NCBI RefSeq assembly: GCF_000217715.1
Contig: NC_015666.1
Span: 2,554,270-2,618,269 of the forward strand
Origin: Halopiger xanaduensis SH-6
GTDB lineage: Archaea > Halobacteriota > Halobacteria > Halobacteriales > Natrialbaceae
Length of the DNA stretch: 64,000 bases
Direction of reading: 5' to 3'
Both the position numbers and the translations under genes were made by a program. How positions within the stretch are numbered: the stretch's first letter is position 1; the number at the start of each line of letters is the position of its first letter. The notes beneath the pieces are model-generated. The model saw nothing but the letters and a program-made list of their open reading frames with translations, did no database searches and was not told the origin of the DNA. This document shows, piece by piece, positions 23,956 through 32,298 of this stretch.

Positions 23956-25467
23956 ATGTCCGAAACCGGGACGGAGACCCGTCCACTGGCGACGCGGCTT
24001 CCCGATCCGACCGACGCATCGAACGTCCGCTACAACCCCTCCCTCGAGGAACTGCGCGAGCTCGCCGCCCCCGCGGAGACGACGACCGAGTTTGGCTCGC
24101 CCTCCTACGTCAGCGAGGTCCGGTCCCGAAGCGCCGACCGGACGAAAAACGCCGTCGACCACGAGTTTACCGACCGCGATCACGATCTGCTCGAGGCCGC
24201 GGTCGACCGCGCGGGCGACCGCGAGATGGTCTGCGTCGATCGGTTGATGGGCCGCCACCCCGACGCGACCTTCTGCTGTCGCCTGTTCGTCCCCGTCGAC
24301 CACGCGCGGATCGCGCTCGCGTGGGCGAACCTCTTCGAGCCCGCCGACGGCCGCGAGCCGGACCTCTACACCGTGCAGGACCCGGACTACGACGAGACCG
24401 CGATCCGCGTGCTCCCCGACGAAGGCGTGACCGCCGTCCTCGGCACGGACTACATCGGCGAGGCCAAGAAGTCGTTCCTCCGGCTGTTCATGTACCGGAT
24501 CAAGCAGCGGGGCGGGCTCGGCCTCCACGCCGGCAGCAAGCGCGTCCGCGTCCGCGACGCCGACGGCGACCTCCGGACCGTCGGGCAGGTCTTCATGGGC
24601 CTCTCGGCGACCGGCAAGTCGACGCTCACCTCCCACGGCTGCTGGCTCGAGGACCCCGAGGACGCCTCGATGTTGCAGGATGACGTCTGCGGACTCCTGC
24701 CGGACGGCACGGTCGCCGGCAGCGAAGGCGAGGGGCTGTTCATCAAGACCATCGGTCTCGACCCGGAGGAACAGCCCGAACTCTACGCGGCCGCAACCCA
24801 CGAGTCGGCGGTCCTCGAGAACGTCGCCGTCGACGACGACGGGAACGTCCACTTCGACGAGGATCGCTACACGTCCAACTCCCGGGCGATCGTCCGGCGC
24901 GACCGGCTCGAGAGCGCCGACGAGGAGATCGACCTCGAGCGGCTCGATCAGATCTTTTTCATCACCCGGAATCCGCTGATGCCGCCGGTCGCGAAGTTGG
25001 ACGACCGGGAGGCCGCCGTCGCGTTCATGCTCGGCGAGTCGATCGAGACCAGCGCCGGCGACCCCTCACGCGCGGGCGAATCGATTCGCGTCGTCGGGAC
25101 GAATCCGTTCATTATCGGCTCCGAAGGCGAGGAAGGGAACATCTTCCAAGACCTTATCGACGAGCTGGATGCCGAGTGCTATATCATCAACACGGGCTAT
25201 CTCGGCGACGAATCCAAAGACATCGGCGTCGAGGAATCGGTGACGATCCTGACCGAAGCCGCCCGCGGGACGATCGAGTGGACCGACGACGAGCGCACCG
25301 GGCTGACGATTCCCGATTCCGTGCCCGGGCTGGACGTCGAGGAGTACTACGTCCCGGACCACGTCGACGACTACGAGGACGCGGCCGCCGACCTGCGAGC
25401 GGAGCGCCGCGCGTACCTCGAGCAGTTTGAGGACCTGCGCGAGGAGATCACGGACGCCGTGTACTGA
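23956..25467 (+). CDS. pckA: Phosphoenolpyruvate carboxykinase (ATP)
   Basis: 503 residues. The kinase-1a P-loop of ATP-PEPCK is GLSATGKST (residues 215-223), preceded by the GTDYIGEAKKSFLRLFMYRI oxaloacetate/metal region and followed by LQDDVCGLLPDG (kinase-2 type) and NIFQDLIDELDAECYIINTG. It decarboxylates and phosphorylates oxaloacetate to PEP, the entry to gluconeogenesis. Transcription is probably leaderless. The family normally has GLSGTGKTTL; the Gly to Ala and Thr to Ser changes are conservative. Confidence 0.93.
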   Translation: MSETGTETRPLATRLPDPTDASNVRYNPSLEELRELAAPAETTTEFGSPSYVSEVRSRSADRTKNAVDHEFTDRDHDLLEAAVDRAGDREMVCVDRLMGRHPDATFCCRLFVPVDHARIALAWANLFEPADGREPDLYTVQDPDYDETAIRVLPDEGVTAVLGTDYIGEAKKSFLRLFMYRIKQRGGLGLHAGSKRVRVRDADGDLRTVGQVFMGLSATGKSTLTSHGCWLEDPEDASMLQDDVCGLLPDGTVAGSEGEGLFIKTIGLDPEEQPELYAAATHESAVLENVAVDDDGNVHFDEDRYTSNSRAIVRRDRLESADEEIDLERLDQIFFITRNPLMPPVAKLDDREAAVAFMLGESIETSAGDPSRAGESIRVVGTNPFIIGSEGEEGNIFQDLIDELDAECYIINTGYLGDESKDIGVEESVTILTEAARGTIEWTDDERTGLTIPDSVPGLDVEEYYVPDHVDDYEDAAADLRAERRAYLEQFEDLREEITDAVY

Positions 25468-25599
25468 GCCGGGCGGATTCGCCGTCTGTCGATTGGGAAG
25501 AACGGTCATCCAGTTCTTTGAGCACTCATGTCAGCGAACAGCGGCAGCGATTGCCGCACAAGAGTAGCGTTATATGCGTGCAGTTCTCACGGTCCCCTA

Positions 25600-25794
25600 A
25601 TGAGTGCACAGGTCCGAGCGCCGACGGCTCGCGTATGCGAGCGGTGCGAGCGCGCCGAATACTGGGACGAGGAACTCGAAGCATGGCAGATCGACGACGA
25701 CGACGACGACGGCGAGAAGCAGGTCGGAAACCCGCACTGTCTACACGAGTGGGACATCAACGGCGCATTTAATCCGGTCGTCGACGACGCCTAA
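25600..25794 (+). CDS. HEWD-type small zinc-binding protein
   Basis: 64 residues from the ATG at 25600. It has a CxxC pair in RVCERCERAEYWDEELEAWQ and the invariant ending HCLHEWDINGAFNPV that names the haloarchaeal HEWD family. A run of Asp residues lies between. The TATA-like GTTATATGC (about 25569-25577) is 27 nt upstream, giving a leaderless transcript. Function unknown. Confidence 0.78.
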   Translation: MSAQVRAPTARVCERCERAEYWDEELEAWQIDDDDDDGEKQVGNPHCLHEWDINGAFNPVVDDA

Positions 25795-25891
25795 CTCCCC
25801 GTCTCGCCCGATTTGGGGTCTCGAGGAAGCGGAATCGAACGACGAGGCGACGAAGGATCCTTTTTGAGCGGTCCCGACGTAGCCGCCGATA

Positions 25892-26203
25892 ATGCCGACG
25901 GTCTACATCACGGCACCGCCGGACCGCGCCGACGAACTCGCCGAACGGCTGGTCGACGAGCGATTGGCCGCCTGCGTCAACCGACTGTCGACCACCTCGA
26001 CGTACCGCTGGGAGGGCGAAATCCACCACGACGACGAGGTCGTTCTGCTCGCGAAGACCACCGACGAGGCCTACGACGACCTCGCCGACCGCGTCCGCGA
26101 ACTGCATCCCTACGACGTGCCGTGTATCGAACGGTTCGACGAAGCTGATTTGCTCGAGTCGTTCGCGGAGTGGCGCGCGGAGAGCGTCGACGGGGGCGAC
26201 TGA
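25892..26203 (+). CDS. cutA: Divalent-cation tolerance protein CutA
   Basis: 103 residues, full length for the family. Signatures are MPTVYITAPPDRADELAERL, LAACVNRLSTTSTYRWEGEI and LLAKTTDEAYDDLADRVREL, ending HPYDVPCIERFDEADL. CutA forms trimers with a ferredoxin-like fold and binds divalent copper; in vivo role remains debated. No partner genes are adjacent. Confidence 0.93.
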   Translation: MPTVYITAPPDRADELAERLVDERLAACVNRLSTTSTYRWEGEIHHDDEVVLLAKTTDEAYDDLADRVRELHPYDVPCIERFDEADLLESFAEWRAESVDGGD

Positions 26204-26334
26204 CGGAGCGGAGGTTGCGAAGCACGGGTTCGAGGAGAGACGAGGGATCGGTCGATCGATGTACGTGAGCCTATCACAGGCGACGACTGCCCGAAAAAGC
26301 AACCCTTAAAACTCGCGCACGGGTTGTGACAGGT

Positions 26335-26811
26335 ATGGCTGGAACCATCGAAGTGCTCGTTCCGGGTGGCCAGGCCGATCCCGGCCCGCCGCTCGGTCCC
26401 GAGCTCGGACCGACGCCCGTCGACGTACAGGCGGTCGTCCAGGAGATTAACGACCAAACCGAAGCGTTCGACGGCACGGAAGTTCCCGTCACCGTCGACT
26501 ACGAGGACGACGGCTCGTTCTCGATCGACGTCGGCGTCCCGCCGACGGCGGAACTGATCAAGGACGAGGCCGGCTTCGAGACCGGCAGCGGCGAACCCCA
26601 GAAGGACTTCGTCGCCGACCTGTCCGTCGATCAGGTCAAGCAGATCGCCGAGCAGAAACACCCCGACCTGCTCGCCTACGACACGAAAAACGCCGCGAAG
26701 GAAGTCGTCGGCACCTGCGCCTCGATGGGCGTGACCATCGAGGGCAACGACGCTCGAGAGTTCAAGCAGCGAGTCGACGACGGCGAGTACGACGACGTTC
26801 TCGCCGAATAA
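26335..26811 (+). CDS. rpl11: 50S ribosomal protein L11 (uL11)
   Basis: 158 residues from the ATG at 26335 (MAGTIEVLVPGGQADPGPPL). N-terminal GPELGPTPVDVQAVVQEIND and C-terminal rRNA-binding VVGTCASMGVTIEGNDAREF are diagnostic. A TATA-like CCTTAAAAC (about 26303-26311) lies 27 nt upstream, so a leaderless mRNA is expected. In this genome L11 is separated from rpl1 by 1.2 kb and a reversed gene, so it is transcribed on its own. Confidence 0.96.
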   Translation: MAGTIEVLVPGGQADPGPPLGPELGPTPVDVQAVVQEINDQTEAFDGTEVPVTVDYEDDGSFSIDVGVPPTAELIKDEAGFETGSGEPQKDFVADLSVDQVKQIAEQKHPDLLAYDTKNAAKEVVGTCASMGVTIEGNDAREFKQRVDDGEYDDVLAE

Positions 26812-26843
26812 CGGTTCTGGTCCGGTTCGGAAACCGCCCGACG

Positions 26844-26853
26844 GGCTCGTTTT
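26844..26853 (+). terminator. Possible T-rich terminator after rpl11
   Basis: GCTCGTTTTCTGCC follows the rpl11 stop by about 35 nt. A short T-run without a stem is the usual archaeal terminator, but four T is weak. The rest of the 290-nt gap up to 27101 shows no supported gene. Confidence 0.3.
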
Positions 26854-27101
26854 CTGCCGTTCCGACCGTGCCGTGCGATAGCGACGACTCGAAAGCCGCC
26901 GGCTCGGCCGGCCCGGACACCCACCTCGCGAGTGTAACAGTTCGAGGGCGTCAAACGGACGTCGGATGATTTTTCAGCGCGTAGCGACGGTAGTTACCGA
27001 CCGATCGACGGCCGTATCGACGACTGATGCCTCGAGCCGAACGGCGAAAACGCAGGAGAAACGAGATCGAACGAGCGAGAACGCAGCGGCCAGAACGCCG
27101 C

Positions 27102-27710
27102 TCAGATCTTGTTCGCGGGCGGCACGGTTCGCTCGTCGGGTCGCGTCGATCCGCGGGCGGCGAACAGGGTTCGCGCCCCGGCGCCGACTCCGAGTGCAGC
27201 GGCGAGGACGGCGAGGGCGATTGTCGCCTCGAGTGCGCCCCCGGCTGCCCCGGCGAGGAGGCTACCGACGAGAACGCCGGTGGACAGGCGGTCGTCGCCG
27301 ACTCGAGCCGCGATCGATTGGCCGATCGCGACGAGGCCGACGGCCGAAAGCGGCGGCAGCGTTGCGAGCCCGAGGACGACCAGCGGAATGCCGAAGAAGA
27401 CCCCGACGCTCTCGCCGGAGATGAGGTAGCCGGTCCCCGCGAGGGAGGCGACGACGAGCGCGGCCGGCAGTCCGATACAGATCGAAATGACCGGACTCCG
27501 CCGGGCGGTGTGGACCGAGCGGGAGCCGTACCCTTGCACGAGTCCGAGGACGAGTAGCGCGAGCAGTGCCGCTGCGAGGAATTGTCCGCCCGCACGCACG
27601 GGAAGCGCGAGCGATCGATAGGCCTCGATCCACTCGGCGCCCAGAGACGCGAGCGGGCCGGTCGTCGCCGTTCCGGCGCCGCCAACCGCGTATAAACTTT
27701 CTGGCCACAT
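27102..27710 (-). CDS. Hypothetical polytopic membrane protein
   Basis: 202 residues with about five hydrophobic segments (FLAAALLALLVLGLVQGYG, VISICIGLPAALVVASLAG, VFFGIPLVVLGLATLPPLSA, ATIALAVLAAALGVGAGA) and a short charged C-terminus. The first 45 residues are less hydrophobic and could be an extracytoplasmic head. It is inserted in reverse orientation between rpl11 and rpl1, and has its own TATA-like AATATTAG (about 27733-27740), 26 nt upstream. I do not recognise the family. Confidence 0.72.
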   Translation of the reverse strand: MWPESLYAVGGAGTATTGPLASLGAEWIEAYRSLALPVRAGGQFLAAALLALLVLGLVQGYGSRSVHTARRSPVISICIGLPAALVVASLAGTGYLISGESVGVFFGIPLVVLGLATLPPLSAVGLVAIGQSIAARVGDDRLSTGVLVGSLLAGAAGGALEATIALAVLAAALGVGAGARTLFAARGSTRPDERTVPPANKI

Positions 27711-27743
27711 ACGTCTACAACGACGGTTCAGTCTAATATTACC

Positions 27744-27757
27744 TTTGGTTGGCGTAA
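27744..27757 (-). promoter_or_regulatory. DtxR-like motif variant at the promoter of the 27710 gene
   Basis: On the minus strand TTACGCCAACCAAA stands directly upstream of the TATA-like element, as do TTAGGCCGACCAAA at 9638-9651 and TTAGGCCTACCAAA at 8541-8554. Apart from the variable N position, only one base differs from those two. Shared position next to the BRE suggests a common regulator, possibly iron- or manganese-responsive, but one case with a mismatch could be chance. Confidence 0.35.
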
Positions 27758-27902
27758 GTCGTTATCGCGGATCGTTCACACTTCCGTGGGTGACGACCCG
27801 TTTTCGCGTCGACCGCTGCGAGTTCGAGCGCGGTCGCGTATCGAGTGTGACAGCGCCGCACGCTACCGGTTGGACGGACGAACGAAGAACGCAGTTCGAC
27901 GG

Positions 27903-27996
27903 GTTTAAGTTCGACATGGCATTTTCTTCAACAGAGACAGGCCTAGCCTGTTTCACTGACCCGTAGGAGCAACCCTGCGTACTACGGAGGTGAACG
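27903..27996 (+). promoter_or_regulatory. rpl1-rpl10-rpl12 promoter and structured leader with Shine-Dalgarno
   Basis: TATA-like GTTTAAGT (27903-27910) predicts a start near 27932 and a leader of about 65 nt, unusual among the leaderless genes here. The leader holds a strong stem GAGACAGGC-CTA-GCCTGTTTC (27934-27954) and a second inverted repeat CCGTAG (27961-27966)/CTACGG (27982-27987). The right arm of the second overlaps the start of the Shine-Dalgarno GGAGGTGA (27986-27993). This layout fits translational autoregulation by L1, reported for archaeal L1 operons. I have not matched the exact 23S-like L1 site. Confidence 0.6.
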
Positions 27997-28629
27997 ATGG
28001 CAGATTCGGATATTGAAACCGCAGTGGCTCGCGCACTCGAGGAGTCGCCGAACCGGAACTTTACCGAGACGGTGGACCTCGCGATCAACTTGCGCGACCT
28101 TGACCTGAACGAACCGTCGAACCGTGTTGACGAGTCCGTCGTGCTCCCGTCCGGAACCGGACAGGAGACGCGAATCGTCGTCATCGCCGAAGGAGAAACC
28201 GCCGTCCGCGCCGAGGAGGTCGCGGACGAGGTCCTTTCGGGTGACGACGTGGCCGACCTTGACGACGACGAAGCCAAGGACATGGCCGACGAGACGGACT
28301 TCTTCATCGCCGAAGAGGCGATGATGCAAGACATCGCCCGGCACCTGGGTACCATTCTCGGTCCCCGAGGGAAGATGCCGGACCCGCTCTCGCCCGACGA
28401 GGACGTCGTCGAGACCGTCAACCGGCTCAAGAACACCGTGCAGCTTCGCTCGGGTGACCGACGTACGTTCCACACGCTCGTCGGCTCCGAGGAGATGGAC
28501 GCCGAGGACGTCGCCGACAACATCGACGTCATCCTGCGACGCCTGCACGCCGACCTCGAGAAGGGGCCCCAGAACATCGACGCCGTTTACGTAAAGACGA
28601 CGATGGGGCCGTCCGTGGAGGTGGCTTAA
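27997..28629 (+). CDS. rpl1: 50S ribosomal protein L1 (uL1)
   Basis: 210 residues. Archaeal L1 features: [20 protein letters not shown] at the N-terminus, [20 protein letters not shown] in the middle and [17 protein letters not shown] at the C-terminus. It binds the L1 stalk of 23S rRNA and, in archaea, its own mRNA. It has an upstream Shine-Dalgarno and a structured leader. The next gene, L10, starts 1 nt after its stop codon. Confidence 0.96.
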   Translation: MADSDIETAVARALEESPNRNFTETVDLAINLRDLDLNEPSNRVDESVVLPSGTGQETRIVVIAEGETAVRAEEVADEVLSGDDVADLDDDEAKDMADETDFFIAEEAMMQDIARHLGTILGPRGKMPDPLSPDEDVVETVNRLKNTVQLRSGDRRTFHTLVGSEEMDAEDVADNIDVILRRLHADLEKGPQNIDAVYVKTTMGPSVEVA

Positions 28630-28630
28630 G

Positions 28631-29683
28631 ATGAGCGCACAGGCTGAACGCAAAACCGAGAACCTTCCCCAGTGGAAGCGAGAAGAGGTCGACGAACTCG
28701 CCGACCTGCTGGCCGACTACGAGAGCGTCGGCATCGTCGGTCTCACCGGCATCCCCTCGAAGCAGCTGCAGGACATGCGCCGCGATCTGTACGGTACCGC
28801 GGAACTGCGCGTCAGCCGCAACACCCTGCAGATCCGCGCGCTCGAGGACGCCGGCTACGACGACCTCGTCGACCACGTCGAGGGTCACGTCGGGCTCGTC
28901 GCGACGAACGACAACCCCTTCACCCTCTACAAGGAGCTCGAGGCGTCCAAGACGCCCGCTCCGATCAACGAAGGGGAAGTCGCCCCGAACGACATCGTCA
29001 TCCCCGAGGGTGACACCGGGATCGACCCCGGTCCGTTCGTCGGCGAACTGCAGAGCATCGGCGCGAACGCGCGCATCGAGGACGGTTCGATCCAGGTCAT
29101 GGAGGACTCGACGGTCCTCGAGGCCGGCGAGGAAGTCTCTGCGGATCTGGCCAACGTCCTCAACGAACTGGGTATCGAGCCCAAGGAAGTCGGGCTCGAC
29201 CTGCGCGCCGTCATCGCCGACGGCGTGCTCTTCGACCCCGAGGACCTCGACATCGACGTCGAGGCCTACGAGAGCGACATTTCGACGGCCGCTGCTCGCG
29301 CTCGGAACCTCGCGATCAACGCGGAGTACCCGACCGCGGCGACGGCGCCGACGCTCATCGCCAAGGCCACGGGCGAGGCCAAGAGCCTCGGCCTGCAGGC
29401 CGCGATCGAGGACGAAGACCTCATGCCCGACCTCGTCAGCAAGGCCGACGCACAGCTCCGTGCGCTCGCGGCCCAGATCGATGACGAGGAAGCCCTGCCC
29501 GAGGAACTGCAGGACGTCGAGGCGCCCGCTGCCGAAGCTGACGCTGCGGCCGCCGACGAAGACGAGGGCGAGGACGAATCGGCAGACGAAGACGCTGACA
29601 CCGAGGCCGGCGACGCCGACACCGACGATGATGACGAAGACGACGGTGACGGCGCGGCCGGTCTCGGCGAAATGTTCGGCTAA
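28631..29683 (+). CDS. rpl10: 50S ribosomal protein L10/acidic P0 (uL10)
   Basis: 350 residues. It opens [20 protein letters not shown] and carries [20 protein letters not shown] and [20 protein letters not shown], typical of archaeal P0, which anchors L12 dimers on the ribosome. The helical spine is followed by a hyper-acidic hinge and the tail [10 protein letters not shown]. The same tail type ends L12; in archaea and eukaryotes it recruits elongation factors. Co-transcribed with L1 and L12. Confidence 0.96.
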   Translation: MSAQAERKTENLPQWKREEVDELADLLADYESVGIVGLTGIPSKQLQDMRRDLYGTAELRVSRNTLQIRALEDAGYDDLVDHVEGHVGLVATNDNPFTLYKELEASKTPAPINEGEVAPNDIVIPEGDTGIDPGPFVGELQSIGANARIEDGSIQVMEDSTVLEAGEEVSADLANVLNELGIEPKEVGLDLRAVIADGVLFDPEDLDIDVEAYESDISTAAARARNLAINAEYPTAATAPTLIAKATGEAKSLGLQAAIEDEDLMPDLVSKADAQLRALAAQIDDEEALPEELQDVEAPAAEADAAAADEDEGEDESADEDADTEAGDADTDDDDEDDGDGAAGLGEMFG

Positions 29684-29707
29684 CGACCACTAACGGAGGA
29701 TACAACA

Positions 29708-30058
29708 ATGGAATACGTATACGCTGCACTCATCCTGAACGAATCGGGCGAAGAGATCAACGAAGACAACCTCACCGACGTGCTCGACGCCGCCGGCGTC
29801 GACGTCGAAGAGTCCCGTGTCAAGGCGCTCGTCGCCGCACTCGAGGACGTCGACATCGACGACGCGGTCGAAGAAGCCGCTGCCGTCCCCGCCGGCGGAG
29901 CCGCCGCGGGCGGTGCCGCTGCCGGCGGCGCCGAAGGCGGTGACGAGGAAGAGGAAGCCGAAGAAACCAGCGACGTCCCGGACACGACGGACGACGACGA
30001 GGACGACGACGAAGACGAGGGCGCCGGCGGCGAAGGCCTCGGCGAGCTCTTCGGCTAA
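29708..30058 (+). CDS. rpl12: 50S ribosomal protein L12/acidic P1
   Basis: 116 residues. It starts [20 protein letters not shown], has an Ala/Gly-rich hinge and ends with an acidic block and GEGLGELFG. It forms the flexible stalk with L10 and stimulates translation GTPases. Shine-Dalgarno-like GGAGG (about 29696-29700) precedes the ATG, 25 nt after rpl10. Confidence 0.96.
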   Translation: MEYVYAALILNESGEEINEDNLTDVLDAAGVDVEESRVKALVAALEDVDIDDAVEEAAAVPAGGAAAGGAAAGGAEGGDEEEEAEETSDVPDTTDDDEDDDEDEGAGGEGLGELFG

Positions 30059-30083
30059 GTCGGTTCCGACGAGTTAGACAACC

Positions 30084-30096
30084 TTCCGATTTTTTG
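30084..30096 (+). terminator. T6 terminator after the ribosomal operon
   Basis: A run of six T (30090-30095, in CCGATTTTTTGGCG) lies 31 nt after the rpl12 stop. This is a typical archaeal oligo-T terminator and separates the ribosomal operon from the carotenoid genes. Confidence 0.55.
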
Positions 30097-30284
30097 GCGC
30101 TAGTCAGGTTCCGAGAGCGACGGCATCGTGCAGTCTCCAACTCGAACTCGAGCACCGCCGCGTAGCCGAGCGTGTGAGACGCGCGAGATGCGTCGTTGGC
30201 CCGATTCTTTACGTCGGTCCAGTCGCCACGCTACGGTGAGACGAATCGAATGCCCGACCTAGTGATCTATCGCCGCGAGGTCCG

Positions 30285-31190
30285 ATGTCGCTGAGCTACC
30301 TCGGATTTCACGCGGTGTTTCTCTGTCCGCCGATCCTCGTGCTGGGCTGGCTCACGTACCGACGGGTTGGATTGTCGCAGACGCGACGACGGTGGCGCCG
30401 GCGAGTCGGAACCGGGCTGGCGATCATCGTCGCTCTCGCGGTCGTCTACACCACCCCGTGGACGAATCTGCTGATCCCGCGGGGCGTGTGGTGGTACGGC
30501 GAGGGCGTCGTCCGCGGAACGATCTGGCACACGCCGCTCGAGGAGTACCTCTTTTTCGTGCTCCAGCCGATTCTGACCGCGCTCGTGTTGGTTCTGGTGG
30601 GGTTTCGGCTGTCGGCGTCCGATCGGTCGTCGAGAGTGGAACTGAGGTTACCGAGACGACATCGCATCGCCGGCGCAACTGCCGGCCTCGCCGTCACCGT
30701 TGTCGGCTGGGCGCTGCTGGGGCCGGGCTCGACCGAGACCTACTACCTCGGCGCGCTGCTGTTGTGGGCCGGCCCGATCCTCGCCCTTCAGTGGGCCGTC
30801 GGCGCAACCTACCTCTGGGCGAACCGACGGCTCGTCGCGCTCGCGATCGGACTCCCGACGCTCTACCTCTGGCTCGCCGACCGGATCGCCCTCGAGCGGG
30901 GGCTCTGGCACATTTCCGAAACGCACACGACCGGCTACGCGCTCGCCGGGTTGCCGCTCGAGGAGGCGCTCTTCTTCCTGGTGACGAACGCCTTCGTGGT
31001 CCAGGGGATCGTCCTCTACGCGTGGGTGGTCGAGCGGGCGGACGAACTGCCCTCGCTCGTTGATCTCAGACGGATGGGGCGCCGCTCGAGTTGGCTGGCG
31101 CAGAAGGTTCAGAGGGAGCGAGAGCCGGAGCCAGAACCAGAATTGGAACCGGAACCGAACCCCGACGCGGACCTGACCGATGCTCCCTGA
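30285..31190 (+). CDS. crtY: Lycopene beta-cyclase (fused heterodimer type)
   Basis: 301 residues with about seven to eight membrane helices arranged as two homologous halves. Each half carries the lycopene cyclase motif: HTPLEEYLFFVLQPILTALV in the first and LAGLPLEEALFFLVTNAFVV in the second, corresponding to the CrtYc and CrtYd subunits found separately in some bacteria. It forms the beta rings of beta-carotene. The C-terminus is a Glu/Pro repeat tail. The final 11 nt overlap the downstream Blh gene, so the pair should be co-translated for retinal production. Confidence 0.9.
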   Translation: MSLSYLGFHAVFLCPPILVLGWLTYRRVGLSQTRRRWRRRVGTGLAIIVALAVVYTTPWTNLLIPRGVWWYGEGVVRGTIWHTPLEEYLFFVLQPILTALVLVLVGFRLSASDRSSRVELRLPRRHRIAGATAGLAVTVVGWALLGPGSTETYYLGALLLWAGPILALQWAVGATYLWANRRLVALAIGLPTLYLWLADRIALERGLWHISETHTTGYALAGLPLEEALFFLVTNAFVVQGIVLYAWVVERADELPSLVDLRRMGRRSSWLAQKVQREREPEPEPELEPEPNPDADLTDAP

Positions 31191-32241
31191 CGCGGCGAAC
31201 CGGGCGACACCGGAGACGGGGGCGGCGACTGCCCGCCGACGAGCGGCGTATGCGAGCCACGCTGCGGGACTGTTCACAATCATTTTTGGGCTCACGATCG
31301 GCGTCACGGGCGACTCGATCCCGCTGGCCTACCAGTACGCGCCGCTGGCCGCCAGCGTCGTCGTGCTGGGGCTCCCTCACGGCGCCGTCGACCACCTCGT
31401 CCTGCCGCGTTCGCGGGGACGCCCCGTCACGTCGCGAGCGCTGGCGGCCGTCGGAGGCTGCTATCTCGCGATCGGCGGCGCCTACGCGGCTCTCTGGTTC
31501 GTCGCCCCCGCGGTCTCGTTCGCGCTGTTCATCCTCCTCACGCTCGTCCACTGGGGTCAGGGCGACGTCTACGCGCTGTGCGAACTGACCGACGTTAGCT
31601 ATCTCGAGACGCCCGCTCACAAGGGACTCGCGCTCGTCGTCCGCGGCGGCCTCCCGATGCTCGTGCCGCTCGTCGCCTTCCCCGACCAGTACGCGTTCGT
31701 CGCGGGCACCCTCGTCGGCCTGTTCGACCCCGGCGCGGCGGCCGCGCTCGAGGGCGCGTTCCGGCCGACGGTTCGATACGCTGTGGCCGTCGGCTTCGGG
31801 GCGCTCATCGCCGCGACGCTCGCGCTCGGCTACCGCCGGACGGACGCCCTCGAGCCCTGGCTGATCGACGCGGGCGAGACGCTCGGCCTCACGGCCTTCT
31901 TCGCCGCCGTGCCGCCGATCCTCGCGATCGGCCTCTACTTCACCGGCTGGCACTCGGTGCGGCACATCGTTCGGACGCTGCTGATCGACGACGCCGCAGT
32001 CGCGGCGCTGGCCGACGGCGACGCTCGGGGCGCGATCGGTCGCTTCGCGCGCGACGCCGCGCCGTTGACGGCCGGGTCACTGGTCGTCTTCGCCGCGCTG
32101 GCGGTCGCCGTCCCGCGGACGCCCGCGACCGTTCCCGACGCGGCCGCGCTGTATCTGGTCGGCGTCGCCGTGCTGACGCTGCCCCACGTCGTCGTGGTGT
32201 CGTTGCTGGATCTCGAGCAGGGACTGTGGACCGCGCGGTAG
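31180..32241 (+). CDS. blh: Brp/Blh family beta-carotene 15,15'-dioxygenase
   Basis: 353 residues, polytopic. The Brp/Blh metal ligands occur as VVLGLPHGAVDHLVL, FILLTLVHWGQGDVYAL, FTGWHSVRHIVRTL and VLTLPHVVVVSLLDLEQG, which supply the four iron-binding His. It cleaves beta-carotene to two retinals, the chromophore of haloarchaeal rhodopsins. The ATG at 31180 lies within the 3' end of the cyclase gene. No opsin is in the window, so the retinal must serve a gene elsewhere. Confidence 0.92.
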   Translation: MLPDAANRATPETGAATARRRAAYASHAAGLFTIIFGLTIGVTGDSIPLAYQYAPLAASVVVLGLPHGAVDHLVLPRSRGRPVTSRALAAVGGCYLAIGGAYAALWFVAPAVSFALFILLTLVHWGQGDVYALCELTDVSYLETPAHKGLALVVRGGLPMLVPLVAFPDQYAFVAGTLVGLFDPGAAAALEGAFRPTVRYAVAVGFGALIAATLALGYRRTDALEPWLIDAGETLGLTAFFAAVPPILAIGLYFTGWHSVRHIVRTLLIDDAAVAALADGDARGAIGRFARDAAPLTAGSLVVFAALAVAVPRTPATVPDAAALYLVGVAVLTLPHVVVVSLLDLEQGLWTAR

Positions 32242-32298
32242 CGCGACCGACGCGTTCTGAGTGCGAATTTAAGTACGAACGAGCGACCAGCACGAGCG

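Noticed and set aside
23794-24852. Minus-strand frame opposite pckA and its upstream region
   Set aside because: Antisense to the PEPCK P-loop region; the extension through AT-rich DNA is non-coding.
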